Of a stretch of 64,000 nucleotides of DNA, positions 8,327 to 16,761 are shown piece by piece. This stretch comes from JBAYST01 sp034932745 (GTDB lineage: Bacteria > Bacillota_I > Bacilli_A > RFN20 > CAG-826), in the NCBI GenBank assembly GCA_034932745.1, contig JAYFOJ010000001.1, positions 124,001 to 188,000 of the forward strand, in the 5' to 3' direction. Every line of letters begins with the position of its first letter. The stretch's first letter is position 1. The position numbers were made by a program, and so were the translations under genes. Under the pieces are notes generated by a model. That model searched no databases. It saw nothing but the letters and a program-made list of their open reading frames with translations, and was not told the DNA's origin.

Positions 8327-9129
8327 TTAGTTTCCGTACTTATTTCTTCTTTTATATACTCGATGTACTTGTATTGTTCTTTCTGCGTCGCTCTTAGTTT
8401 CATTGCATTATACACATCATCGCGTAATTTTTGTTTAGCGTCTGATGGTTTTAGGCTTAAATCAGGATAGAATGGTCCATCTAAAAAGGTAATAAGCTTT
8501 GGCTTTTTACTAATGGCAAATGGTCCTCTCCTTTTATGGAATGTAGTGGTTAAAGCAAAGCAAGGAACATTTAAACTAACTGGGAATCTAAAAGATTCGT
8601 TTTCAAATGGACGAATATCGGTGTAATAAGGCCATATATGTTTTTCTGGATAAATCATAACGGATGATTTTTTCTTTATTCTTGTTCGAATGCATTCTAA
8701 GAATTTAATCTTTTCATCAAAAGTAGTTCCTAAAGGAATTGCTCCAAGCATTGATATAAAGGTTCTTAACCCAGTAATCGATAACGCCGCAGGACCAACG
8801 ACGACATAATTCTTCTTAAATAGATGTAGAAGGTTTGGTTGAAAGGCATCTGGCATATTTCCGGTGTGATTGCCATAAATAAAGTAACCAGTCTTCTTTG
8901 CCGATTTTAAAACTTTCTTGTTTCTTATCTTTGATAAATAGCCAAACTTCATGATGACCCAAATTATTGGTTTTGCAATTACATAGTAGACAAAAAATTC
9001 GCCTAATTTGTAGATTGGGTTATGGTGGACATGCTTAAAATTCTTCGGGAGACTTTTTACTTCGATGTTGTTTCCAGCGAAGTCGTCATTTAGTTCATCT
9101 TTATAATATATGACCTTTTTCTTCTTCAT
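8323..9129 (-). CDS. Acyltransferase, PlsC/1-acylglycerol-3-phosphate acyltransferase-like
   Basis: A 268-residue protein of the lysophosphatidic acid acyltransferase family. A membrane-associating stretch FFVYYVIAKPIIWVIMKFG lies near residue 50. The catalytic block reads GNHTGNMPDAFQ near residue 93; the spacing is His-x5-Asp, not the classical His-x4-Asp. The second block is MIYPEKHIWPYY, matching the FPEG-type motif. It would transfer a fatty acyl chain to a glycerolipid on the cytoplasmic face. Its start overlaps the end of the glycosyltransferase gene by 29 bases, so the two are co-translated and probably work on the same lipid. Confidence 0.8.
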   Translation of the reverse strand: MKKKKVIYYKDELNDDFAGNNIEVKSLPKNFKHVHHNPIYKLGEFFVYYVIAKPIIWVIMKFGYLSKIRNKKVLKSAKKTGYFIYGNHTGNMPDAFQPNLLHLFKKNYVVVGPAALSITGLRTFISMLGAIPLGTTFDEKIKFLECIRTRIKKKSSVMIYPEKHIWPYYTDIRPFENESFRFPVSLNVPCFALTTTFHKRRGPFAISKKPKLITFLDGPFYPDLSLKPSDAKQKLRDDVYNAMKLRATQKEQYKYIEYIKEEISTETN

Positions 9130-10261
9130 GACGTTTTACATCCTCGAACATCTTTTCCATTTGGTTCATGCATGATTCTACCGTTGCAATTGAAGCGCTT
9201 TCTTCATATTTTTGACTCATCTTTGCTTTTTCTTCTTTGTGATCAAACCAATAATCGATTTTGTCAGATAAATCTTTTGCGTCGTTCACTTTGAACAAAC
9301 TTCTTTCGTCAAGAGCAAATGCTTTTGTAGCGCAGCTTGGAGAATTAGCGATGACTGGAACTAATCCACATTTAATCGCTTCAAGACATGCGATGGCCTC
9401 GATTTCGACTTCGGCAGGATGAACGTATAGATCCGCCATATTGATAATTTCATTTAACTTATCGATTGGAAAGAACTTAATAATTGGCTGGTTAGTTAAT
9501 AATTTCTTTGATAATTTTTTAATTTGTTTTTCTTGTGGTCCTTGTCCAGCGAAAATCAATTGAATATCATTCTCATATTTCGATAGCGAAACCGCCTTAA
9601 TTAGAACTTTGTGAGATTTTTCTTTACTCAAGCGTCCGGTAAAAAGGATTATTTTTTTATCTTTGAACTCTTCTGGTCTAACGACTTCCATCTTATGGAT
9701 TTCTGGTCTAACGCCATTTGAAATGACGTATCCATTTGTTGGCCCAACCATTTCCTCGAAAACATTTTTGATAAATGCAGTTGGATAATGAATGGCGGTG
9801 CAATACTTAAATAGACGACGATTATAGTGTTTATAGATAATGCGATTAAATACCTTGCTATTCATCCAATTCAAAATATGACTAGAAAAGTTTTCTGCTT
9901 GGCAGTGGAAACCTCCAGTTACTGGGATATGTAATTCTTTGGTAATGTATTTTGCACAGTGGGCACCTAAAAACAATGGAACTACAACATGGACAGCATC
10001 GCTACCTTCGCATGCTTCCTTGATTATTCTTTTATTTGCTTTTGCAATCACGACATTGTTTGCCTTAACTATGCCGTCAAGAATTCCAAGAGATTGCGTT
10101 GGAACGACATAATATCCAGGCACACCCTTTTTATCTTCATCAGGACAGACGATATTAACTTTATGTCCTTTGCTTCTCATCGAACGGACCAAATTCATAG
10201 TAGCTACAGTGGTGCCATTATTTTCTGGCCCTAGAACTGGAGCAATAATTGTTATTTGCAT
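9101..10261 (-). CDS. Glycosyltransferase family 4, probable diacylglycerol glycosyltransferase
   Basis: A 386-residue GT-B fold enzyme. Start taken at 10261, where GAGG lies 9 bases upstream and the protein opens with the typical MQITIIAPVLGPENNGTT strand and Gly-rich loop. The C-terminal donor site has FTGRLSKEKSH and the GT4 E-x7-E block EIEAIACLEAIKCGLVPVI. This resembles the alpha-monoglucosyldiacylglycerol synthases of Acholeplasma and Firmicutes, which make membrane glycolipids from UDP-glucose. The overlap with an acyltransferase gene supports a lipid acceptor; the exact sugar and acceptor are inferred. Confidence 0.82.
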   Translation of the reverse strand: MQITIIAPVLGPENNGTTVATMNLVRSMRSKGHKVNIVCPDEDKKGVPGYYVVPTQSLGILDGIVKANNVVIAKANKRIIKEACEGSDAVHVVVPLFLGAHCAKYITKELHIPVTGGFHCQAENFSSHILNWMNSKVFNRIIYKHYNRRLFKYCTAIHYPTAFIKNVFEEMVGPTNGYVISNGVRPEIHKMEVVRPEEFKDKKIILFTGRLSKEKSHKVLIKAVSLSKYENDIQLIFAGQGPQEKQIKKLSKKLLTNQPIIKFFPIDKLNEIINMADLYVHPAEVEIEAIACLEAIKCGLVPVIANSPSCATKAFALDERSLFKVNDAKDLSDKIDYWFDHKEEKAKMSQKYEESASIATVESCMNQMEKMFEDVKRHEEEKGHIL

Positions 10262-10378
10262 TTTTATACCTCTTAGACGATTACCATTATTGCGCTTATA
10301 CCCGCAAGTACATATAAACTGACTATCCTTTTTCTCTATTGTTATAAGAACTGTTGGTTTCCATTGGTCTACCATCGG

Positions 10379-10407
10379 TTTACATTTGTTTTTTTACCTA
10401 GTAAAAT
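10379..10407 (+). promoter_or_regulatory. Promoter of the XRE regulator gene
   Basis: -35 TTTACA at 10379-10384, spacer of 17 and -10 TAAAAT at 10402-10407. Predicted start near 10414, only about 12 bases before the ATG, with GAAGGT as a ribosome binding site. Confidence 0.65.
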
Positions 10408-10425
10408 ATATCGAAGGTAAAACTT

Positions 10426-11001
10426 ATGGATTTAAATGAAATAGTCGCTGCTAACATCGTCGAGTTAAGAAAAGAACATAATTTGACTCAAGCCGAATTA
10501 GCCGAAAAACTCAACTATACCGATAAGGCAGTGTCAAAATGGGAAAGAGGGGAATCGATTCCTGAACTTTCTACTTTGATGCAGTTATCGATAATGTTCG
10601 GTGTAACGATCGATTACTTAACTTCAGACAAACCAAGAAATCAAAAGAAAGAGTTCACTCTTCCTAAGACGATTAAAACTAATCGCATCATTATGACCGC
10701 GATTGTCACATCGTTTGTCTTTATCATTTCGACCATTATCTTTGTTTACTTTGCTTTATACCTTCATCGAATCGTTTGGACTGTTTATGTTTGGTCCGTA
10801 CCAGCCTCAATGCTTTGTTTGGCATTTTTCAACTGGAGATGGGGCAAGAGAAAATGGTCTTTTTATATTTACTCCATTTTCTTGTGGTCCATTCTCACCG
10901 CAGTATTTCTAGAAACAATTCAGTACAATACTTGGATGTTATTCTTTATTGGGATACCGATTCAAACTACGATAGTTCTATTTTCTTTCTTGAAGAAGTA
11001 A
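10426..11001 (+). CDS. XRE-family regulator with C-terminal membrane domain
   Basis: A 191-residue protein. Residues about 5-60 form a Cro/CI helix-turn-helix (IVELRKEHNLTQAELAEKL, then KAVSKWERGESIPEL). Residues about 85-190 hold four hydrophobic segments, so the DNA-binding head is tethered to the membrane. Such HTH-membrane fusions are common in Firmicutes and often control a neighbouring gene in response to membrane or envelope state. It is divergent from the glycolipid genes, which are its first candidate target. Function beyond DNA binding is not shown by sequence. Confidence 0.85.
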   Translation: MDLNEIVAANIVELRKEHNLTQAELAEKLNYTDKAVSKWERGESIPELSTLMQLSIMFGVTIDYLTSDKPRNQKKEFTLPKTIKTNRIIMTAIVTSFVFIISTIIFVYFALYLHRIVWTVYVWSVPASMLCLAFFNWRWGKRKWSFYIYSIFLWSILTAVFLETIQYNTWMLFFIGIPIQTTIVLFSFLKK

Positions 11002-11005
11002 ATAA

Positions 11006-11035
11006 AAAACCGCTCGAATTGAGCGGTTTTATTTT
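11006..11035. terminator. Bidirectional terminator between the regulator and the SHOCT protein genes
   Basis: Perfect stem AAAACCGCTC/GAGCGGTTTT with a GAATT loop. T-runs occur on both strands, serving both convergent genes. Confidence 0.85.
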
Positions 11036-11807
11036 AACCAATTATCTCTTTCTTTTTCTTTTCGAATTCCGCTTTTGTAATAGCGCCATCATCGAGAAGG
11101 GTTTTGAATTTTTTAATTAGTTCAAGTTGTTCTGTTTCTTTGAGACTTTTTACTTTTTCTTCTTCCGCTTTAACTAGTTTAGCGGCTTCTGATTTTTCCT
11201 CTTTGATACCGACGATAGCAATGTATAGCATTGAACCGACGATGATAAGTAGTGCTAATTCAAATAAAATAGCGAAGATGATCTCAAATACATTAGCGTT
11301 TTTAATTCCCAGTGAAACAATCGTTACAACCGAGAAACCAAACAAGAAAATCTCTGCTAATAATGAAGTGATCATCAAGAATGTGTAACTTTGTTTTCTT
11401 TGTAATCCAGTGATAATACCGGCGATTCCTAAGGCTACTGAAACAATACACGTTACGACGAGAAACGAAACTCCAAGCGCAACAATTTTGTTGTTGGCAT
11501 TGTAGCCAATGGCTCTTGATAAGATGTTAATAAAAGCTATATCAGATGCCCACAAGGTAATGGCGCTGCCGATTAAAAACATTCCTTTTGATTCACGAAT
11601 AACGCCAATCAAGGCCACTGTTAAGATTGAAATAATAATAAGTCCGACGATTAAAACGACGGTGAAGTTGGTGTCATAACTAGTGTATGGTGAAGTTGGT
11701 ACAAGTAGTGCAAACACCAAGGCCGCAAGCAATAATATCATTGCGATTCCTGGCATTAAACCTATCCATTTTAAGGAAGGATTGCTAAACATTTTTTTGT
11801 TTTCCAT
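11034..11807 (-). CDS. Membrane protein with C-terminal SHOCT domain
   Basis: A 257-residue protein with about six hydrophobic segments between residues 15 and 205, then a charged helix and a short C-terminal SHOCT motif (LIKKFKTLLDDGAITKAEFE, near the end). Start taken at 11807, which has AGGAGAG 5 bases upstream; the in-frame ATG further upstream contains that site. SHOCT modules are short oligomerisation helices found at the ends of many unrelated proteins, so function is not indicated. It has its own promoter on the minus strand and shares the terminator at 11006. Confidence 0.75.
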   Translation of the reverse strand: MENKKMFSNPSLKWIGLMPGIAMILLLAALVFALLVPTSPYTSYDTNFTVVLIVGLIIISILTVALIGVIRESKGMFLIGSAITLWASDIAFINILSRAIGYNANNKIVALGVSFLVVTCIVSVALGIAGIITGLQRKQSYTFLMITSLLAEIFLFGFSVVTIVSLGIKNANVFEIIFAILFELALLIIVGSMLYIAIVGIKEEKSEAAKLVKAEEEKVKSLKETEQLELIKKFKTLLDDGAITKAEFEKKKKEIIG

Positions 11808-11829
11808 ATTTTCTCTCCTCACTAAGTAT

Positions 11830-11858
11830 TATATAAGAAAAGGTAATACCATAAGCAA
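11830..11858 (-). promoter_or_regulatory. Promoter of the SHOCT membrane protein gene
   Basis: On the minus strand, -35 TTGCTT (11853-11858) and -10 TATATA (11830-11835) are separated by 17 bases. An overlapping TATAAT two bases further on is an alternative -10. Confidence 0.5.
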
Positions 11859-11921
11859 CCAATCTTTTTAAATAAGGTGTTCATATTTAAGTGCATGTGG
11901 TTTTTGCATTTTTATTCATCG

Positions 11922-11930
11922 TGTTATACT
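11922..11930 (+). promoter_or_regulatory. Extended -10 promoter of the desulfoferrodoxin gene
   Basis: TGTTATACT, an extended -10 element (TG plus TATACT), lies 19 bases before the ATG. No good -35 is seen at standard spacing, as is common for extended -10 promoters. Confidence 0.55.
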
Positions 11931-11948
11931 CAAAATAGGAGGCTAACT

Positions 11949-12329
11949 ATGAAAGAAAAATTTTATCGTTGTCCGATTTGTGGAAATTTCTTTGGAGTCA
12001 TTAATGATTCTGGAGCAGTTCCGATTTGCTGTGGAAAACCAATGGAAGTAGTCGAGGCTAATTCAACTGATGCTTCACAAGAAAAACATGTACCAGTTGT
12101 CGAATTACACGGCGACAAACTTCATGTCAAAGTTGGTTCAATTCCTCATCCAATGCTTTTAGAGCATTACATCCAATGGATCTTTGTCGTTACTAACAAG
12201 GGTCGACACCGCATGGTTCTAGAAACAAACAAGCCTGCAGAAACCGTGGTAGCTCTTGTACCTGGCGAGAAGGCTTTAAGGGTTTACGAATACTGTAATT
12301 TGCACGGCCTTTGGGTCAAAGAATTATAA
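11949..12329 (+). CDS. dfx: Desulfoferrodoxin (superoxide reductase)
   Basis: A 126-residue protein. Start at 11949 follows AGGAGG; the frame is open further upstream but the family begins here. The N-terminal desulforedoxin domain binds a rubredoxin-like Fe via Cys8, Cys11, Cys27 and Cys28. The superoxide reductase centre has the EKH motif (His47), further His residues in the middle, and Cys116/His119 in CNLHGLW, the same numbering as the Desulfovibrio/Desulfarculus enzymes. It reduces superoxide to peroxide without releasing oxygen and marks an anaerobe that meets air. It is followed by its own terminator. Confidence 0.95.
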   Translation: MKEKFYRCPICGNFFGVINDSGAVPICCGKPMEVVEANSTDASQEKHVPVVELHGDKLHVKVGSIPHPMLLEHYIQWIFVVTNKGRHRMVLETNKPAETVVALVPGEKALRVYEYCNLHGLWVKEL

Positions 12330-12336
12330 GTAACTA

Positions 12337-14532
12337 ATGAATGCACTACTTGTAGTGCATTTTTTATTGTCCTTTATCGTGATTTTAATTTCTATTATGT
12401 TTATAATAAAACTTATGCAACTTAGTAAAAGGCGCTTTGTTTTAACTTCGCTTCTATTCTGGGGCATCATGTCATTTACTGCCATGATTGCTGAAGGAGT
12501 AGATTTTTTTGCACCTGTTTTTATGACCAAAATGCCATTTGAAACATTTGTTGCATTAGGAATACTTGATTTGATATGTCTAGTTATCTATTTGTTCTTT
12601 GAAGCTAAACGCAATGGTATAAAACCAAACTACCCGTTTATCATCATTGGAACTTTGCTATTGCTTTCAACGATAATCGGTATTTGGTACGATTCAGGCA
12701 CGTCATTTGTCGTTAATGTACAAATAATCACGCCAGTATTTTCGGTACTAGATAAAGTAATATGGACGATTACCTTTGCACTCGGTTTAGTAGCGGCGTA
12801 CATCATGTTCGTTATTTACCCAAAGGGTCAATATAGTTCTAAGCGTTTAGTGTGGTTTTACTATGCGGTTATTTTAGTTGGAATTATCTCAATTATTTAT
12901 TCTTTAAGTGCAGAGTTTAGATTGTATGCGAGCATATTCTCTCGTGGTGAAACACAATCAATAGAATCATTTTATAATAACGAAAACACATATAGCGCGA
13001 TGCTGATGCTGGCGTTGCTTGCGACATTTGCTGCGAACTTCAGAATTCAAAAGTGGTGGAATTACATTTTGATGGTAGTATTCTTTGCCGCTATGCTTTT
13101 TGCTACATCACTTACTTGCATAGCTTTATCGGTTTTGTTTATTTTCTTTTATTACTCGTTTGGGATTGTTAAATTTGTAAAACAAAAAAATAAGAAATGG
13201 ATTATTATCGATAGCGTTGTTCTAGGCTTCTTTACTATTGCGCTTTTATTAATGTACTTCGTTTTAGGCAATTCACAAATTATTGCTATGACGAACTTCA
13301 AATCATTTATTGATAAGTACATTTTATTAAAAGACTATGCATCCTTTGGATATCGCCAGGCGGTTTGGGATAATGCTATTGCTGTCTTGACCACGCCGAT
13401 GGATTGGATCTTTGGCAAAGGATATCAAACATATAACGCAATTGTTTCTTTGCGTTGGATAGTGATAAGAGGAACACCGAGTCCATATGTCGATTCTGGT
13501 TATGTACAACTTTTAGGCACATCTGGTATCGTTGGCGTCTTAGCATATTCTGGCGTTTTTGGGTATCTTGTATTTGTCTTCGTCAAATTAGTTAAAAACA
13601 AGCGATGGAAGAACGTTATTATTCCGTTTGGCGCAATGATTACTATTGCGATACATGGTATTTTTGAAACTACTGTGTTTTTTGATTTTAATACTAAAGG
13701 AATGGTTATTACGGCGATGTTTGTTCTACCACTTTTAATCGAGTATAACGATATGAAAAATCCTGAACTCAAGGAGTCGATTAAAACTGCCGAAATACCA
13801 GTTCATCGATATTTCCATTCGAAGAATTTTGCAAACCTGTTTGCTTCATTTTCGATTGCTTTAGCCGTGGCATTAGCAGGATCATCTTTCATTCTTTTAA
13901 AAACCCTGCCAATTAGAGAACATCTATTTGCGATATTTATCTGTGGTTCAATCGCTTTAATCGCCTTATTTTTGACCCTTCCATTTTTGATTAGAGTATG
14001 GACTGTGAAGATGTCTGGTAAGATTCTTTCTAGTACAATTTTTATTAATGCATTAGCCCTAGTAGGAATGCCCGCTTTGACTAGCGTTACATTCGGATTA
14101 TTATCGATGAATTTAGTAGTGGGAATGGTGTTTTTTACCATTACGCTAATATCGATATTATTGCTTCAAATTCTCATCTATGGAGCACGTTACGATTATC
14201 TAAAAGAATATGCATACTACGTTAGAGATATGTTGCTTTCGACAGTCGTTAGTAGTGTGGTTTGTTTCATCGTCTATGCTGCCATTATGGTTGCTGTATC
14301 TTTTGTCTTCACTTTTTCCATTCTGTTATTCGTTACTTCAATCATTATCTTCTTCATCGTCTATCTATGTTCGCTAACACTACTTCCCAACCATGTTAAA
14401 AACAAAAAGAAGTGGCGGGATCTTCTAAATTTCTATAACGATGTTTACCTTAAGAATCTTCAAGTTTCGCTCATAAAAAATGATCAAAAAGATGCTGAAA
14501 AAATCGAAAATGGTGTTACACAAATTATCTAG
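12337..14532 (+). CDS. Polytopic membrane protein, O-antigen ligase/polymerase-like
   Basis: Up to 731 residues with well over ten hydrophobic segments. A Wzy/WaaL-type core appears around residues 330-420: a GKGYQTYNA segment, an outside loop, then DSGYVQLLGTSGIVGVLAY, which matches the O-antigen ligase family pattern. Such proteins polymerise or ligate undecaprenyl-linked glycans on the outer face of the membrane. The C-terminal third is a further multi-helix block with no recognised family. The start is uncertain: ATG 12337 has no ribosome binding site and overlaps a terminator hairpin. ATG 12415 lies 7 bases behind a TATAAT box and would be leaderless. Substrate unknown. Confidence 0.7.
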   Translation: MNALLVVHFLLSFIVILISIMFIIKLMQLSKRRFVLTSLLFWGIMSFTAMIAEGVDFFAPVFMTKMPFETFVALGILDLICLVIYLFFEAKRNGIKPNYPFIIIGTLLLLSTIIGIWYDSGTSFVVNVQIITPVFSVLDKVIWTITFALGLVAAYIMFVIYPKGQYSSKRLVWFYYAVILVGIISIIYSLSAEFRLYASIFSRGETQSIESFYNNENTYSAMLMLALLATFAANFRIQKWWNYILMVVFFAAMLFATSLTCIALSVLFIFFYYSFGIVKFVKQKNKKWIIIDSVVLGFFTIALLLMYFVLGNSQIIAMTNFKSFIDKYILLKDYASFGYRQAVWDNAIAVLTTPMDWIFGKGYQTYNAIVSLRWIVIRGTPSPYVDSGYVQLLGTSGIVGVLAYSGVFGYLVFVFVKLVKNKRWKNVIIPFGAMITIAIHGIFETTVFFDFNTKGMVITAMFVLPLLIEYNDMKNPELKESIKTAEIPVHRYFHSKNFANLFASFSIALAVALAGSSFILLKTLPIREHLFAIFICGSIALIALFLTLPFLIRVWTVKMSGKILSSTIFINALALVGMPALTSVTFGLLSMNLVVGMVFFTITLISILLLQILIYGARYDYLKEYAYYVRDMLLSTVVSSVVCFIVYAAIMVAVSFVFTFSILLFVTSIIIFFIVYLCSLTLLPNHVKNKKKWRDLLNFYNDVYLKNLQVSLIKNDQKDAEKIENGVTQII
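12338..12370 (+). terminator. Intrinsic terminator after desulfoferrodoxin
   Basis: Stem ATGCACTA/TAGTGCAT with loop CTTG, followed by six T. It overlaps the first codons of the longest version of the next reading frame. Confidence 0.75.
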
Positions 14533-14592
14533 TCTATAACTTACAAATCGTTATTTTTAGGCATTTTTCCTTATACTAGTATAAATAATTCG

Positions 14593-14621
14593 TTGCACCG
14601 GTTTTTTGGCTAATGTAGAAT
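14593..14621 (+). promoter_or_regulatory. Promoter of the large surface protein gene
   Basis: -35 TTGCAC (14593-14598), spacer of 17, -10 TAGAAT (14616-14621). Predicted start near 14628, giving a leader of about 117 bases. Confidence 0.7.
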
Positions 14622-14627
14622 ATAGTA

Positions 14628-14744
14628 GTCATATGCTCGTGAAGCTGGCACATTAAAGAATAGTCGAGTTGACATTCTAGAGAAAAGCCACCTTACGAGA
14701 AGGCCTGATAACTAGGCCACTCATGAAAAAGGGGGACAAAATTA
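14628..14744 (+). promoter_or_regulatory. Structured 5' leader of the surface protein gene
   Basis: The leader can fold into a closed domain: CTCGT (14636-14640) pairs with ACGAG (14695-14699), and TGGC (14646-14649) with GCCA (14687-14690). Enclosed is a hairpin AGAAT-a-GTC/GAC-ATTCT (14657-14678). A second hairpin GGCCT/AGGCC (14702-14706/14714-14718) follows, before the ribosome binding site GGGGG at about 14731. It does not match a riboswitch class I can recall. It may control translation or stability of the surface protein mRNA. Confidence 0.45.
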
Positions 14745-16694
14745 ATGACAAATCTCAAAAAGCTTAGTGCTGTTGTACTCGGTTCTCTGTTAGCCATTGG
14801 CGTTGGCACAGGTGTCGTAGCTCACAACAATAATGCACAAGCAACCCATGCTGCTGATGTTGTTGATTCATTTTCAGTAAAGGGTTTTGGCGGATACACT
14901 ACCGCTTCTTACACCTCGACAGCCTATACTGCCGCTGGCGCTACTTCTGGTGTTACGTTTGAGTTAAACAACTACAATGGTAGCACTGGACAAATTAGAG
15001 GAAACCAAACTCCTGTTGCTTCAAACTTCTACATTAGAAATACAACAGAATACACAGGCTATTACATCTCTAAGATTTCGTTAACTGTTACTGGTGGTAC
15101 ATTAACCGGTGCTAATGCTGGATACTGTGTTGTCGCTTATGGCACATCAGCTATTGCGGCTTCAAACACTACCGGCACTGCAAAGAGCGATCAAAACGCT
15201 TCGTCAGTTACTAACCTTACATGGACAGTTGCCGATCCTGCTACAAGCAAATATACCTACTTCTGTGTTAACAACATTAGAACTAGTGGAACAGTCCTTG
15301 CCGCAGCCACGACAGCCGTTCAAGTGACTTGGACACAAGCTGCTGCAAGTTCAAAAGTCTTAACAGATGAACTAGAACTTTCTGGAAGTTTAACCAACAC
15401 AACTCAATACGCCGGATCTACCCTTAATGTTGCTGGTTTAACAATTAATGCCGTTTATGATGATGCAAGTACATCACCATTAAGCGCTTCTCAATTGACA
15501 CTTCCAACACTTGTCTTTGGAACTAACTCTTACCAAATCTCCTACACTGAAGGTTCAGTTACAGCCACTGCTATGATTAGCGTTACAGTTGCACAAGATA
15601 CAGCTGCCTCATTATCATGGACAGGACGCGTAACCACATTTAATGAAGGAAGCGTGTTCACATTAGGCACAGGCGCGGTAGAAGTCACACGTGCAAGCGG
15701 AGCCAAGGCTGCCGTTACACTTGCTAACTTAACCGTCTTCCTATTTGAAGGCACATTCGATGCCGCTACTTCTCCAGTTTTAGCTCCTGCTACTACTCTT
15801 CAATTAGCCGACAACGGAAAATCAATCGTTCTTGGTTTCGAAGGAGTTTATACAACTGCTTCAACAATCACCGTCAAATTCGTTGCTACAACTACCTATG
15901 GTAGTGCAACTGGTGCTACATTAGTGACTAACGTTGCTAACTTAGCTGCTGGAGATAGCATCGTTATTGCTAACATCGCTGCTAACACCGCTTTAGGTCC
16001 TTCAGGCGGAACTTATAGAACCAATGTCCCTGTCACAATCGCTGATAACCAAATCACAAGTTTAGGCAGTGCTACAATTCTAACTTTAGGTGGAGCAACT
16101 GGTGCTTGGACATTATCCAATGGCACAGACTTCCTCTACTTCACTGGATCTAGCAATACTTTACAAACTGGTACCTCTTCATCTTCAGGAAATACATGGA
16201 CAATCGCTGTTACTGAAGCTGGCGTCGCTACAGTCGCTAATGCAACCACAACTACAAGAGCTATCAAGTACAACACTTCATCCCCACGTTTTTCTTGCTA
16301 TACTTCTGGTCAAGCTGATATCGCCATCTTCAAGATTTCTGGCGGATTCAACTACGACTACATTCTTGGAATGTTGGATGGTGACTACTGCACATGTACA
16401 TTAGACGAACTCGATTTAATCAGCACTCGTTATGCTGCTATGACAGCACACGAACAAGATTACTTGAATTCTGTCACAATCGTTGGAAAAGATTCCAATA
16501 GTTATACCGGCTTAGAGGCTTTCAACGCCGCTATGGCTAGACGTGCTGCTCTACATGCACAAGCTGCAAAAACCTCTGTCTTTGGAGCTAACATCAGTGA
16601 TACAAGCGTTATCGCCATTATCACGATTATCTCAATCGTTGGAGTTTCTGCAATCGGTGGATTCTTCTACTTCAGAAAGAAACACTTAGCCTAA
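14745..16694 (+). CDS. Large secreted surface protein with C-terminal membrane anchor
   Basis: A 649-residue protein with an N-terminal signal peptide (NLKK, hydrophobic core to about residue 26, likely cleavage near AQA-THA). Residues about 40-200 form a Thr/Ser/Ala-rich beta region. Residues about 205-285 look like an Ig-like module (SGSLTNTTQYAGSTLNVAGL). A further beta module near residues 410-530 contains AIKYNTSSPRFSCY. The last 30 residues are a transmembrane helix ending FFYFRKKHLA; no LPxTG is present, so anchoring is by the helix, not classical sortase. Ala, Thr and Ser are strongly enriched compared with neighbours. Likely an abundant surface or adhesion protein; ligand unknown. 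Confidence 0.75.
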   Translation: MTNLKKLSAVVLGSLLAIGVGTGVVAHNNNAQATHAADVVDSFSVKGFGGYTTASYTSTAYTAAGATSGVTFELNNYNGSTGQIRGNQTPVASNFYIRNTTEYTGYYISKISLTVTGGTLTGANAGYCVVAYGTSAIAASNTTGTAKSDQNASSVTNLTWTVADPATSKYTYFCVNNIRTSGTVLAAATTAVQVTWTQAAASSKVLTDELELSGSLTNTTQYAGSTLNVAGLTINAVYDDASTSPLSASQLTLPTLVFGTNSYQISYTEGSVTATAMISVTVAQDTAASLSWTGRVTTFNEGSVFTLGTGAVEVTRASGAKAAVTLANLTVFLFEGTFDAATSPVLAPATTLQLADNGKSIVLGFEGVYTTASTITVKFVATTTYGSATGATLVTNVANLAAGDSIVIANIAANTALGPSGGTYRTNVPVTIADNQITSLGSATILTLGGATGAWTLSNGTDFLYFTGSSNTLQTGTSSSSGNTWTIAVTEAGVATVANATTTTRAIKYNTSSPRFSCYTSGQADIAIFKISGGFNYDYILGMLDGDYCTCTLDELDLISTRYAAMTAHEQDYLNSVTIVGKDSNSYTGLEAFNAAMARRAALHAQAAKTSVFGANISDTSVIAIITIISIVGVSAIGGFFYFRKKHLA

Positions 16695-16713
16695 TACGCT
16701 AAAAAGTTAAATT

Positions 16714-16748
16714 AAAAGCGTGAGTCATTCAGATTCACGCTTTTTTTA
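16714..16748 (+). terminator. Intrinsic terminator after the surface protein gene
   Basis: Stem AAAAGCGTGA/TCACGCTTTT (16714-16723/16735-16744) with an 11-base loop, followed by more T. It is the only strong terminator between the convergent surface protein and smpB genes. Confidence 0.85.
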
Positions 16749-16761
16749 TTTCTATCAAGAT

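Noticed and set aside
14628..14744. c-di-GMP (GEMM) or c-di-AMP riboswitch
   Set aside because: The conserved GCAAAGCC/CACGCACAGGGCAA bases of GEMM-I and the ydaO core are absent, so I report only an unassigned structure.
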